Of a stretch of 64,000 nt of DNA, positions 48,606 through 61,265 are shown one piece after another. Origin of the DNA: Trogon surrucura (Eukaryota; Chordata; Aves; Trogoniformes; Trogonidae). Location of the stretch: assembly GCA_020746105.1 (NCBI GenBank), contig CM036636.1, positions 2,232,001-2,296,000 of the forward strand. The letters are read 5' to 3'. Every line of letters starts with the position of its first letter. Within the stretch, counting starts at the first letter, position 1. The notes below the pieces were generated by a model. That model did not search any database. It saw nothing but the letters and a program-made list of their open reading frames with translations, and had not been told where the DNA came from. A program made the position numbers and the translations under genes.

Positions 48606-51600
48606 GTAACGTATACGCCCAGCAGTCCGTGCTGCTGCAATTGCTCTCGGCTTTCTTTGAGTGCATGAGAGGGATCCCTTGCTCTACAGGAACGCGCGTG
48701 ATTCAGAGGTGTCCCACTGAGTGGCTTGATTTTTTTATAAATACATATATTTTTTGAAATTATTTTTTCGGGCCTCTTCCTACAGAGAGAAGGAGGTGGT
48801 AAAATAGTCCCGTGGCCACCATCAGCTCTGTTCCCCAATGTGTTTCGAAATATGTAATTGATCACTTACCTTCTCCAGCCGATCTATGCGAGACACTAAA
48901 TGGCCTTTCTGTCTTGGCTGTGTCGCTCATCAGCCGTCTGCTGAAATCCAGAGCTGCTTGTGAAACAAATTAGATTTCTCATAAGTTCGACCCAAAGGAA
49001 ATTAAGCATGGCGTGTTAACTTGAGGCTTCTCCTAAGCTTGGAAGCTGTCAAGAAGCTGATAGGTTAGGCAACTCGGTTGCATTGCCGTGTCATTATAGT
49101 AGTAAACCAGCTGATGTTTTCTCTCTCTCTTTCTCTGCCTGCAATAGTGCAACTTGTTCAGACACCCTCACTCCAGAATCCTCAGGGGTGGAATTACCAT
49201 CAGTTAACAGAGCTCTGCCTGTTTTTTTAGAGGGCAGAAGGAAATGTGAAGTCATCTGATGCATTCATGTTAAGGCGGGGTGAACAGAAATGGATCTTTC
49301 TTTGTCATTGGCTACATTTGGTTCTTTTTTTGGTTATTTTGCCAAAGGTAGGGAGTAGATACCAAACCAGGCAGATCTCCACTGCGAGCGCGTGCTCTCC
49401 AGCCCTGTGGTGCTTTATATTTAACTGCGGGGAGTTAGATCCTCTCGTTGTGCTGTGTCTGATGATGGGGAGAGACCGGCCTTTAGGTACCCTGCACTGA
49501 GGTCGAGGAAGGGACCATGAGCGCTGCGTGACGATGTGAGTCATGCCCAGAAAGAAACGGAAGCAGCTTCCTAGAGGTTGGTGCTGCCGGCGTGTTACAG
49601 ACCAGCAAATGCAAACCCACCCTCCGATGTCACCCGCGTGCTGCAGCCCAGCAATAGTGTGATGTGAAGGTCTCAGAGCTGTGAATCGCTGTGGTCTGGA
49701 GCAGAGGAAGAGAGGGGGAAAAAAAAAAACCAAACCAAAAAGAAAGGCGGGTGGCACCCAGCCAGCCACAGATGGGGAAAGGTGCCCTTGGCTGCGGCAC
49801 CACCTGCGCCTCCGGATGCAGGTGGGAGTCCAAAGAGCACATCAAGATTACAAACCTCGTGGGCACCCGGCCTCGATAGTAGGGCAGAAACCACGCCTGC
49901 CATGATTTCCCAGCCATTCTCCCAAAAAACCACTAATTTCCCCTCTGTCTTCCCCTGATTGCGTTTGAATTCTCTCGCTCTTGCACCCCCGCTGCGTTCT
50001 CTGGCTGGGGGCAGCCCAGATGCAATACATGCAGCCAGATGAAAGCCTCCAGTAAGGCTGTCTCTTACCCAGACAAGCCTTTGCAGCCAAAACTGCCTCG
50101 CAGCTTTCCTCCAGCAGCCTGTTGTGCACTTAAATGAGGCCGGGCAAACCCCCAGACCCTTGCGGAATTTGACAGGGAGGGATCCCTCGGGGCTGAGCAA
50201 TTGAAAGAGGCGATTCCCTTCTACAAGACGACCGCTAGGTTAGGAGGGAGTATTTTCCTCATTCATATTTTATGATACATCAAAAAGAATATTTTTACGC
50301 AACCCCTTGGGCTTCAAGGTTTGTCTCTAGAAAGCTGCGTGCTGCGTTTGCGGATGCTCGCAGCGCTCCGCTACACGAGTTGCTCTGATGGTGCTGGTGA
50401 TCGTTATTTGCTCACACAGCAACAGCGGCTTCAGAAAACTAAAGCCTGCGGTTGTTGGGCCCCTCTAGAGAGGGCAGAGCCTGTCCTCGGCACCCCTGGC
50501 CATTTCCCTTGGGTTTAAAATAGGGAGAGAAACAAAATTCGTGAGGAGGGTGGTGAGAAGAGGCCGGCCCCGCGTTCTCTGCTCAAGCCTCTGCATCTGA
50601 ATGTGAACCCAAGATTCGATCTCATTTCTACAAGACAATAAAACATCTGTTTAGTTCAGCCTCCCTGATAATTACTACCTCATTTTCCCCCATTGTCTGC
50701 TGAATTTACATGCTCTTCTCTTTTGAGTAGCAGAGTCCTTGCTCGTTGTCATTTTTCTGTCCCAATTATTTCTTTGTTGAGCTGCTGTAAGAGGCTCATC
50801 AGGACAGCTTGGCAGTAACTTTTCATGCACAAGCATCCACGTTCACACCTTTTCCCCTTCAGAAACACCGTGATAGCAGGTGCTGTATTCCAGGAAATAA
50901 ATTGTGGGAGTCACCCAGAAGTTGGTGTTACAGGACACAACAGTTTTCTTTGGTAATATTTTTTAGACCATTGCTGTTTTCTAGGTAGGCTCTTTTTGCA
51001 GGCCTGTGCTGCCTTGGAGAAGGAGGGGAGGAAGGTATTTTGTTGCCTGGAAAGTGCAAACATTTGTTCCCCCTGGCTCCTGCAGAAGCCCTCTGGGGCC
51101 AAAAATGTTTTTCTGTAATCCAATAGCTGCCAGGGGACTTTGGTAGCCTTTTCCTGCGCATGTGGATTGGTCTTTGAAAGGAAGAAAACAATTTTTTTTT
51201 CACAGATTTAACCAGCTTTTTCTCTGTTTAGGAGTTGCTTCCTGAATTGGGATCGAAGCTGAATCTGAAACAGGTGACAATTTTAATTGATGTTGTCGCA
51301 TGTTAAGGTGCATGTTAAGGTCTTTTTGAACAAAGATCTCAGAAGAGTTGTTGACAGTATCATTTCTGCTCCCCTTCTGGGTAGTGCAGTAACACAAGCA
51401 TTGCATCTTTTGGAAGCATCTTTCCTTCCTAATCCATTTCCAACGTTGTTAAGAACCCAAACATCTCCAGGGCCAGGCAACAGGTTGAAAGGCAAGTGTG
51501 TGTCTGTGTGTGTTTGTCCTGGGCTTGGAGAAGGTCCTTCCTGTCAGAAAACTCCAGTTTCTGAGCTTGACGTGACTAAGACGTGTCTGGAAGGGATAAG

Positions 51601-54600
51601 GGATGACAGAGGTAATGAAAACATCCCATAGCTGTCTCTTGAGATGGGAGGATCAGACGGTTGAGAACCCCAGGTTATGTTTCTGTTCTCGGTGACTGTG
51701 AGGCTGTAGTTCGAGGTGTGTTTTTTCTGGTGGTATTTTTTTATGCTGCGCAGAGGACCAGGTCTGGGGGACTGAGCTGTCAGAGGAAATGGCGCAAAAA
51801 TCTGTGAAATTAGTATCTCACGGTGTGAGCCCAAAGCGTAGGCTACCGGTTTGACTGGGGGAGACAAAGCCTGGGCAGGAAGGAGGAGCTTGGAGCAGGA
51901 GACGCTTTGCTTGTGTTGGTGTTTCTACCAATATTCAACAAACTATACCTTTAAGTGGCATTGCCACTTAATATCTGAACCCGGGATGGGTAAGCTGCTT
52001 GCTTTTTGTGCGCTCGCAGGTGTTGCTGTTGCTGTAAAGTGTTATTTTCCGTGTCAGTGCCCAGCAGCACCGCGGCGGTGTGCTGACGTGGGCTGCGGGC
52101 TGCTCTGCGGGAGCTCCTGGCCTGAGAACAGCTCGTGTTGGTCTCTCGGGGCCGGGCAGGTGGCCGTTGGTGGTTTGTAAGCATCTGGGGTTGCTCAGCA
52201 GGCTCAGACCCTCTAACATGCAGAAAACTCAAAACCAAAGGGCGGGTCTTAACGGGGATGGTGATGGGGATATTGCCTCTCGGGGTGAGGGGTGAATAAT
52301 AAAAAGAAGACAGGGCGCAGTGAGACAGAGCTCGCCCTCTGATCCCAAGTGCTGCTCACAGCTTGTCTGAGCCTGGGGCTGCCCCCATTGAGGACCCTCT
52401 CCAGAGGGGTACCCAAGTGTGCAAAGGCAGACTGAAAGCGTGGAGCCCACGCGTGCGAGCATGGTCACAGTTAGATATCCCCTCTGGGAAATTGTGAGGA
52501 GTGACGAGGCCATGGACTGCCTTTGGACTTCTTCTGTAGAGGAGTTACGGCAGGGGGAGGGAGCAGGTGGATGTACCTTGTGCAGTACGTTGAACTTCGT
52601 ATTTAACTGGCTGTGCTTGCTCTGCCAACCACAGCCCATAGAAATAACAGTCCCAGTCCCAGGACCTATTTCTTGCTGTCGAAACTGGTTTGAGCTACCC
52701 TGTTTTGTTGTGACTTGTGTGTGACGCTTCCCCTGGAGCTGCTCGATCTGGGAAGGGACGGGGACAAGGAGTGAGGTCTCTGACCCTGATCCAGCAGAGC
52801 CCGCGCTTCTGGATGATGCTGGATCTGAAACCCATTAAATGCAGATTTGTAGCTTGGTTTAGGAATATCTACAATTCAGCCCGGTCTGCCTGGCAGCCTA
52901 AACCAGGTTTTATGCGGGTAGGTGACCACACACAAATCAGTGCGGTTGTAATCAAGTCGCCCCAGAACCCCTTTTCCAATGGGCACACGTAAATCTGTAG
53001 ATAAAGGGTGTTAATAGGTGGACCAGCCTTGTAGCTTGGCTGATCTAGATTAAGACCAAAACCATGTGGGTTTCTTCTTGTTGCTCCAAGGGAAGGCTTA
53101 GGTGTAGTGGTCAGGATCCCTTGGCAGCTGTGCTGAAATTTGGTGGTGAAAAATCTTCATTCTTAGCAGTTGGAGGAAAGGGAGAGCAGCACCACTGCAA
53201 CTCCTACAGGCACTGTCATCTGCTTGTGATAAATTTTTTTATAGCAGGCTGATACTTCTTGCTTTAAGCATTGTTCACTGGTTGTTCGAAGCAGATACCC
53301 CGGGAGCTGCTGCTTTGTGTCGTTCAAAGGCAGCGCCTTGAGTACAAATCTCATTCCCCCTCTGCGCAATGGATGGAGAGAAGAGGGTTGCTCCATGACA
53401 GCTGCCGTGTTGCCCGGTGGCAGTGGTGGGTAGTTCAGTTGTCTTGGCTGGTTGGCTTTGGTTTCAAGCTTGTTCTGTGCCAGAGATGAAAGTCCTGAAG
53501 AGAAATCAGACAGCTGGAGGTGGTTTCAGGTGTGGAGAGCAAGCAGAAGTCTTCCTGCGGTGCTCCTTAAAGCTGCCGTGCTCCAAAGTGGCACCTCCAG
53601 AACCTTTCCCAGTGTCCTTGCAGGGATGGAGTTCTGGTTTGATTTCTCTTCGGTCGTTGCTGACTTGCTTGCTTTGGTAATGGAAAGACCTCTTCAGCTG
53701 TGGGAGGAAGGCCGTGTGCGGTCTGTCAGAGCGACGCGGGGTTTAATTAGTAAGGTTGGTTTGTTCTGTGTTTTTGCTTTTGGAGAAAAGAAAAAAAAGG
53801 AGTATATACCATCATTTGCCATTTTAGTAGCTTCTCTCTGCTGCAGTAGGGGACATCTATACCAATAATAGAAAAATGGTCGATTTCATTAAAATGTAGG
53901 AGGCACTTGAGTTTAATTTTTGCTCTCGTTTAAGCAATTTTTTTCTTACAGTGCCGTTGAACACAGTTGTGGTCCCATTTTTGCTGTTTCCGTACACAAA
54001 AATCTCTGTAAACGTTGGCCTGGGCCTTGGAAGAACTGTCTTCAGCTTCTCGATGACTCTTCCTTGCCATGGCCAACATGGAAGAGTGTCTTTGCAGCCT
54101 TCGGTGTAGGAGGAGCTGATACCACACGAGAAGCTGCCAGAAGTGAAGGCATCAGCCATTCAGTTTCTCTCTCATTAACTTTTGGTCCTTTCTGGGCCCC
54201 GGTGGCCCACACGTGTGGTGGTTAGGACACGTGAACACAGGGAGCTCGGACTGCGTCCTGGAGTTGCCTTTGCATGGGATTCTCCTCACTGTACTTCTCT
54301 AAAACTGTGGATGAAAACCATGCTTAGCGACTTAATCTAATTGGAGGAAAAAAAGGAACAAGACCGTGGCTGTTTTGGACAAGAGTCACATACAGGGATG
54401 GAGTTTATCCAGAGTCGGGAATAGCTCTTCTCATCTCTAATTTTGGTGTTTGCAGTGGAGCTCACATAGGTATTAGATGAGAGCACCTCTGCTCTCTTGG
54501 ATATCTGTTGGTTTAAGTGAAGGAGGATGATCTTCATCGAATCTCCGAGCGTAGGAGTCTGCTTGTTTAAAAATGCGGGTGACTCCGAGTGCGTGTGCCC

Positions 54601-56689
54601 TCGTTAGCGTCCTCGGCAGGTCAGTCCGTGCCCAGGAGCTCGCTGAAAGCCTTCGTGCATCGCTTTCCCGGCGGCGTCGCTTCTGGTGCAGGCTCCAGCA
54701 TTGCCAGTCTGGCGTTTTCCATCTTTAGCAGAGGATTCTGGATCTTCAGGAGACAGAGCAGGAACGTGTTAGGATTTGTCACAGAAAATTGGGTGAGCAG
54801 GTGTTGAAGCTCCTGCCGGTTGCGGGCCCCTTTGTGCTTTGCCAGCCCGAGTGTCCTCTGCTGGGAAAAGGTAAGAAAAGGTAAGAGAGGCTGTAAGCAG
54901 AGAAGCAGAAGTTTGCTTGGATGGGTACTGAGCCATAAAGAGTTTTAGAACTATCTCCCTGATGCTGTGTCTTGTGCTGGAGACGGAGGGGGCAGGAGGA
55001 ACCCGTCCATCATCAAACCGGAGAAAGGTGGCACGTGAGCTGCCGTCGGCTGTGCCGGGCACCGTGTGGCTTGAGAAGTCCCTGATGGTGCTGGGGACTT
55101 GCAGGTGGATCTGTGAGCTTTGTGCCTGAATGGGGTGCTGTCTGTGGGAACAAACGAGTTCCCGGGAGTTTGGCTCTGACAGCAGTCTGTTGTGCCCCAA
55201 AGAGTCTCGCTCCGCTCCCTGGTGCTCACGGGAACCCTGATGCTGTCACAGGAACCCGCACGTGCCTCTCTGCCAAGAGGTGGCCTGTGCCGGTGAAACC
55301 TGGGCAGCGAAAGATGCGGAATAACTTCTTGAGGAGGAGCCCAGGTATGGCTGAACCAGGTCTTAGCCGTCACCGGTGCGATGAGATTTTAAGGAGGAAC
55401 ATGCTTCCCGGCGGACCAGCACGCTAGATAAGCAAAGCCTCTTCTCTGGGAGCATTTAAATTTGGAGGAGATAGAGCAGAACACAAAAGCTCAGTGCAGG
55501 AGACCAGGGAGGGCTGTACTTGCTGGCTCGACTTAGGGAATTTGCAGAATTCAAGGACATTAGATGTGGAAGGACAGGAAAGTTTCATCCACTGAACACT
55601 CAACTCGCTGAAAGAGTAAGAACAGCAAAGATGCAGCTGATTTATCTAGCTAAGAATGAAGAGAGATGGTGAGAAAACTGAGTATAAGTCCTTTCAGCTC
55701 TTTGCTGATGCTTTTTATTACAATACTTAGATTTAGTATTTCTTACCTATATATAAACACACACACATACGAGGGTTATATCTGTTTTAGTGCTGGTCTG
55801 CTCAGCCTCCCATGCCACCAGGCTTCCTGGGAGATCTGGTCACCTCTCAGTGGGAATTCTTGTTCTTTATCACTGCTGCATATGTCTCCAAGTAATATAA
55901 TCCAGATCTCACAAAGCTTACTTTCATTTAAAAAAACTGGTGTACTGGAATTGCCATGAAAAAGTCACATTTAACAGTTGTCATGCAGCCCCACTGAAGA
56001 TTTTTAATTTATTTCCATATTGTAATTACAGGGGAAGAGAAAAACCCCAAGCTAATAACATACTACTTTTTCATTTAAAATTTGATTATATACTTCCAAA
56101 CCTGGAAGAACCTTCTGGCATGGTTTGAATGTGAATTCTTGATGTTTGGGAGTGACAGCACGTTTTATCAGAGACCAGTTACCAGAGCCTGCACTAAAAG
56201 GACAAAAAATGCAACCCTTACGTCCACTTGTTGCGGGCAACTCTGGATCAGATCTTCCTCTCCCAAGCTCATTTTTCTAATTTTAAGTTAAGAGTGGAGA
56301 GCAGTGGATGTTCCCGGGGACTTCTCAGAATAACCCTGTAGCCAAGAGTTACTGTTAACCTTCAGATCTATAAACTAGGGACTTTTGAGAGGTATAAATA
56401 GTATTGTTGAGACTATTATTGGCATAGTATGCCCAGCACTCCTGACGTACGTTGTTTAAGGGATAGAACAACTGGGAGTAGTTTCAGGAGTGATCCAATG
56501 TCCAGCACATGATCCCACGGACACTTAATTTGCTCATTCTGTTAAACTTCTTGAAGATAAAGTTGTGGAGTTTTTTTGTTTGCTTTTTTTAAAGTTGGTC
56601 GTAGTCCATAAGTATCTTGGAGTGAGAGTTCCTGGTGATACAGGGCTTTTTAACTTAGTTGAAAAAGCATCATGCGTTGAATTATTTGA

Positions 56690-56885
56690 CAGTGAGAGCA
56701 ATTAAGCATCGGAACAACATCTCAAAGGATGTGGTAGATTTGTCGCCTTTGAAATTGTTAATCCAAGGCTAGATGCCTTTTCAGAAAAGACGTGGCATTT
56801 CCAGCCAGAAGTTATGGGCTTGATGCAGAAATCATTGGCAATTTGATGGCCTTTTTATGCAGGTCGTTTCCGATTATCTTTACAG
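56690..56885 (+). mobile_element. Ancient CR1/L3-like 3' fragment
   Basis: The run GCAATTAAGCATCGGAACAA, then ATGTGGTAGATTTGTC, AATCCAAGGCTAGATGCCTT and GGCCTTTTTATGCAGG, follows the 3' end of old amniote CR1/L3-type LINEs. In those elements a 'WNRLP...VV' region is followed by a 'KxRLD' region. Divergence is much higher than in the other CR1 copies here, so it predates them. Family assignment is from memory of the consensus. Confidence 0.6.
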
Positions 56886-57836
56886 CTTTTCTGTCCGTGA
56901 CCGAGTCCTCACCCTGTGCCAGCAGCGTGCGCGTGGCAGAGCCGTAATTAGGAGAATCAGTCGCTTCCCCGTTTGTTCACAAGGTCACGTTACTTGCAGG
57001 CGGTGTCCGAGGGTGCCTGTCTGAACCTGGAATTTAAAAAGTGGGTTTATTGCTTGCTGCTTTCTATTCCTTCCTCTCTTTTGCCTGGATTCCTCTTTCT
57101 GTTTTGGCGTTTCAGCTGTTGCATCAGGAGCCCCGTAAGAAGCGTTTTCCAGCCAGTGGAGCAGCACTAAATCGTTGCCGCCGCGGAGTTCGTAGTCTGC
57201 TCGCTGCGCTCTTGGCTTTCTGGCGCATCTCTGCCAAACCTGCTTCCAGCTTGACAGCTGAGCAGACAGATGTAGGGAGAGGCACGGATGCAGCTAGGTC
57301 ATCTCTTAAATACACGAGAGGGCAAATCGCATTTGAAACGTCAAATCTGAGCGGCGGTATTTACCCTGCTCTCTGTTGATACAGCGGTTGCTGCCAGAAG
57401 TGCAGCGCTGTGGGATGTGGAGCCGTAGGAGCCCTGCTTTCATGACCAAAGGTGCTGGATGAGACTTTGCATCGAGTACAAACTTGAAGCGGAGTGGTTG
57501 CAAACTGCCTTGGGGCCTGGGAGCACAGCAGCAACTACAAAATGCTCTCGGTTTTCAGCAGGAGCTCGTAGCCTGCCCTGCGTGTGCTGTTGCGACAGCC
57601 AGGTCGGGAGTACCTGGTTTAAAACAAGCTCGGACGGGTCTTTGCCGTGGCAGAGGAACCTGCGATGCCAAGCAGATACCTTCTCCACCCATGGTTTGTT
57701 GTGTGCTGGGCTAGAGGTGGGAGCCTTCGCTGAGACTTTTGATGGTGCTGAATGCTGTCCGAAAGGAAGGGTCCCTTCCTGGGTCTTCTGAGATATCTCC
57801 ACGAGATCCTGTTCTCCCGCGTGCTTGAAGTGTGTT

Positions 57837-57985
57837 TCATAGAATCATAGAATGCGTTGGGCTGGAAGAGACCTTTAAAGGTGATCTAGTCTGACCCCCC
57901 TGCAGGGGGCAGGGACAGCTTTAACTAGATCAGGTCGCTCAGCCAGCCTGACCTTGAGTGCCTCCAGGAAATTTCAGGGAATAGG
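57837..57985 (-). mobile_element. CR1 LINE 3' end (antisense)
   Basis: It starts with TCATAGAATCATAGAAT, the complementary CR1 tail, then GGGCTGGAAGAGACCTTTAA, AGGTGATCTAGTCTGACCCC and CAGCCTGACCTTGAGTGCCT. Only about 150 bases remain. It ends about 325 bases upstream of the EHMT1 exon at 58310. Confidence 0.92.
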
Positions 57986-58309
57986 TGCATTTGGTGCATT
58001 TGTTCGTCTTCTCCAAACCAAACGCCTGCGTAAATAGCGTCCAGTCCTTTTCATTATCCGCAGTTGCTCTGGATCTGCCCCTCTGCAAGGCAGCCTTTCA
58101 CCTTCAGAGGCAACAGCCTTTGAGGACTGAAGGAGTGGACAAAGTCACTTGATGTGCTAGAGGAGGGGCTGTGTGTGGTTTCCCTTTGAATGTGTCGTCC
58201 CGTGTTCTAATGGGAGTGATTATGCTTGAGAGAAAGGAGTTAAATTTATGTTCTGATTTATTGTTTTTTAAAATGCAGAGGCTTGACTGAACTGCATCTT
58301 GTTTTGCAG

Positions 58310-58487
58310 CATGCAAGTAAAGACCCCAAAGATGGGAGAGACAGCAGAGATCAAAAAGAATCCAAGGAGGAAGGCAACAAAAACATCCTGGAGTTTGGGA
58401 AGCCGTTGCCGTTCCCCTCTCTCCCAGGCCTTCACCAGTCACTACCTCAGAACCAGAGCTATGTGGCCACCACGAAGTCGCAGACAG
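58310..58487 (+). CDS. EHMT1: EHMT1 coding exon (HASKDP...TTKSQT segment)
   Basis: This exon of 178 bases encodes 59 codons plus one base, starting [11 protein letters not shown] and ending YVATTKSQT. Its conserved landmarks in mammalian EHMT1 are ASKD near the start, KE(P/S)KEE, NKNI, and [17 protein letters not shown] at the end. The first half is strongly charged (K, D, E, R); the second half is rich in Pro, Leu and Gln. The acceptor is CTTGTTTTGCAG ending at 58309, and the donor is GTAAAA at 58488. The phase-1 end joins the next exon to make alanine. Human and mouse reference proteins have about seven extra residues (ACLPFVL) at this junction. They are absent with the splice sites chosen here, so the mammalian form may use an upstream acceptor. 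I recall that comparison from memory and have not checked it against a database. Confidence 0.96.
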
Positions 58488-60252
58488 GTAAAAAGGAAAG
58501 AAGGAAGATCCCACCCACCTCCCAGTGTGCGTGGATGTGTGGTTGAGTAGGGGATGAGGCAGGTTAACACGGACTGAAACCTCTGTTAGTACCTTTTTCC
58601 CCAGCAAGTCTCCTGCAGGATTTCTTTCCCAGTTGCCACAGGTTTGAGCGATGTCGTTTGATCCAGCCGAGTCAATGCAAGTGGCTGTTGCGCTGCAAGT
58701 GTGATGCTTGTGTCCTCTGGATTCCCTCCTGGTCACCTCTGGGTGCTGTGGAGGGTACAGTCCTGCAGTCCCCTGTTGAAGAAGTAACCCAAGGGAAGTC
58801 ATAGAATCATAGAATTGTCAGGGTTGGGAGGGACCCTAAAGATCATCTCGTTCCAAACCCCCTGCCATGGGCAGGGACATCCCCCACTAGATCAGGCTGC
58901 CCAGACCCCATCCAGCCTGGCCTTGAAAACTCCCAGGGATGGGGCTGCCACCCCCTCTCTGGGCAACCTGGGCCAGGGTCTCCCCACCCTCATGGGGAAG
59001 AACTTCTTCCTCACGTCCCATCTGAACCGACCCATCTCTGGCTTCAATCCATTCCCTCTAGTCCTGTCACTCCCGACATCCTGACAAGCCCCTCCCCAGC
59101 TTTCTTGTAGTCCCCTTGAGATACTGGAAGGCCACAATAAGGTCGTCTAGGAGCCTTCCCTTCTACAGACTGAACAGCCCCAACTCTCTCAGCCTTTCTT
59201 CATAGGGAAGTCCCACCAGCTTTCTGCCCTGCAGGGAGCACTTCCCACGCAGTCTTTCCTGCACCACCGCTTTTCACGGGGTGCAGGTCCCTCCCAGGGA
59301 GATGTGCTCCATCAGGCACCACCACACCAAGGGTGACTCCTCTGCTAAAACTTATTATTAGACAAGACGCTTCCATCCCGTCTTGCTGTGCTACGTTCTG
59401 AAGATGTTTCTGTCAATTCTGAGGGACTTTTTGTATCACTGCAATGACAAGTTACCGTAAACTACATCCTTGTAAACAGATTTCATTGGGTTAACAGAGG
59501 TTTGAGGAGGTGTCTTCACAAATTTTTGGTGAAATTTAGTCATAGTAGGAGATGAAGAAATGCTTTCAAGGAACAGGCTGTACAACTGCATAGGATAATA
59601 GTGGTGCTGAAGCTGGCTGTTCCCCGCTGCACGCTGTTCTTAGAAGAGCCTGCACTAAGCATCCTTCTGATACGTGCTCACCAAAGACGGCACCAGGCGG
59701 TGAGGTGTGATGACTGGTTTGATTAGAAGGCCAGGAGGGAGACTTAACAAATTAAGACCCCTATCAAAGTCATGAAGAGAATCAAACTTCCATAGTAGGT
59801 GTGAAATGAAGTTAAATGGCAAAATGGCTCTTTATTTAAGGTGCCTTTGCCCTGTGTGTTCTGCAGTTATTGTACGATCGCTTTCATTGTAAGTCAGTGT
59901 TCTTAGCCTTGCAGTGTCTATCTGAGCAAGTCGGATTCTATTCAGCATCCTACAGCATCAGCAGTACTGCCAAACGCAGGCTGATTTAAGGATTTGATAC
60001 TGTGTGTGGTGGTGTAGGGGCCGAAGGAGCGTGGAGAGGATACTCAGGATTTGGGTAGGTTTGCAACACTGGCAGAAAGCTCTTTGTGTGTTTGCCCTTA
60101 TGTGTGTGTCATCTTTTGGTCGACTTGTAAATAAGTTAGAGTAGGAAGCCTCAAAGGGCACGATTTCCCCTGAGTGCAGCCTCTGCTCTCTATCCCTTCT
60201 TCTTCTCGTTCCTGAGCAAACTTTGAGGTTTTTCTTTGTTTCTGTTTTCCAG
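58488..60252 (+). other. EHMT1: EHMT1 intron carrying an antisense CR1
   Basis: This is a 1.77-kb intron from GTAAAA to TTCCAG. About a quarter of it is an antisense CR1 3' fragment (58799-59225). The rest is unique, AT-richer sequence with no other feature seen. Confidence 0.9.
58799..59225 (-). mobile_element. CR1 LINE 3' fragment (antisense), well preserved
   Basis: It starts with TCATAGAATCATAGAATTG and GGGAGGGACC, then CATGGGCAGGGACATCCCCC, CAGCCTGGCCTTGAAAACTC, CTGGGCAACCTGGGCCAGGG and CTCTCTCAGCCTTTCTTCAT. Reading the minus strand gives a remnant of the ORF2 end ([15 protein letters not shown]), which explains the open frame there. It lies 311 bases after the EHMT1 exon ending at 58487. 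Confidence 0.94.
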
Positions 60253-60389
60253 CTGCTGCAGTATCTCGGAAGAAAAAACGGAGAATGGGAACCTATAGCC
60301 TGGTTCCCAAGAAAAAGACCAAAGTGTTAAAACAGAGAACAATGATTGAGATGTTTAAGAGCATAACTCATTCCTCTGTGGGTGCCAAG
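60253..60389 (+). CDS. EHMT1: EHMT1 coding exon with basic KKKRR cluster
   Basis: This exon of 137 bases completes an alanine codon and encodes [15 protein letters not shown], then [14 protein letters not shown] and [16 protein letters not shown]. It is almost identical to mammalian EHMT1 and is the best-conserved exon in the window. Two Lys/Arg-rich clusters (SRKKKRR and [11 protein letters not shown]) fit a nuclear localisation signal; that role is inferred from composition and family knowledge. The helical-looking [10 protein letters not shown] segment follows. The acceptor is CTGTTTTCCAG ending at 60252, and the donor GTAAGG at 60390 matches consensus well. The exon ends in phase 0. Confidence 0.97.
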
Positions 60390-61265
60390 GTAAGGGGAGT
60401 GCTGAGCCCGCTGGACAGGTTTGTTGTCACCATCATACACGTCCCTTGTCCTTGCGCGCCAACAGGGTGGAGGTGCAGGAACATGGTGGCTTGTTGTGGT
60501 CAGCATCTGCCCTTCCGAGTCTACATAATCCCTCTGGCAACAGCATCCTGCCCGTAGCAGCCTTGCTGCTTTGAGAACAGCTCTTTGAGAGTGGCTGTTC
60601 AGATACCAGCTCTTAAAGAAACATTCTCCGGTGAATGTTCCACTTCTGTCTCATGAGTCCTCTGGAACTGGAGAGATTTCACGCAACTTTGTTTTGTTTG
60701 GGTGTCCTCAAGGTAACTGGTGTTGCTGCTTGAGTCTGTACAGCAAAATGAGGGGTTCCTTAAAATGAGTTAGACAAGGATTCGCTCCTGATTGAATTCT
60801 ACTTTTGCTGCAACCCATGCCCTGAAGTTTTGGACTTCGAATCAAAGAGGACGGCACTAGGCTGACTGGAGTGAAAAGGCCTCTGTGATTTAACTTCGCT
60901 TTGCATTCCCTAGCAACCTTCTTGCACCCTTGGTAAAGCTTCCCTTCCATGTTTGAATTAGGCTGCAGGGTCTATCGAGGGCTCCTGCCCAGCAGCCCTC
61001 CTCCCCTTGATGCCTTGTACAACCGTCTGAGGCTGGAATGACTCCTTGCGGCACCTCGGTCCCCAAATGGACAGGGTTAGGTGACACGTGCCAGGCTCTC
61101 AGGCTGGCTTTGGTGGCAGCATTGAAGAGCTCTGGAGTTACCACTAGTTGCTTTCCCGTGTCACTTTTAAGACTTGTAACATAGGGGCGGTCTGGGATGG
61201 ATTCAGCTGCTCTGTCCCATGAATTGATGTTGTCTTTGTGGCTCATGTGTTTGGACAACTTTCAG
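60390..61265 (+). other. EHMT1: EHMT1 short intron
   Basis: This is an 876-base intron, GTAAGG to TTTCAG, between the basic exon and the first acidic exon. No repeat, open frame or RNA gene is seen in it. Confidence 0.9.

Larger units (their letters stand above)
48606..58309 (+). other. EHMT1: EHMT1 intron after the ARKT exon
   Basis: This is a 9.7-kb GT-AG intron with a weak donor (GTAACG). It contains an old CR1/L3-like fragment (56690-56885), an antisense CR1 3' end (57837-57985), a short CA repeat (55757-55772) and otherwise unique sequence. Open frames inside it show no homology I can recognise. Confidence 0.9.

Noticed and set aside
57738..57760. RE1/NRSF silencer element
   Set aside because: Both half-like words are present, but in the wrong order and spacing for a canonical element.
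58104..58802. 232-codon open frame on the minus strand
   Set aside because: It lies opposite the EHMT1 exon 58310-58487 and surrounding intron. It has no homology and no splice context.
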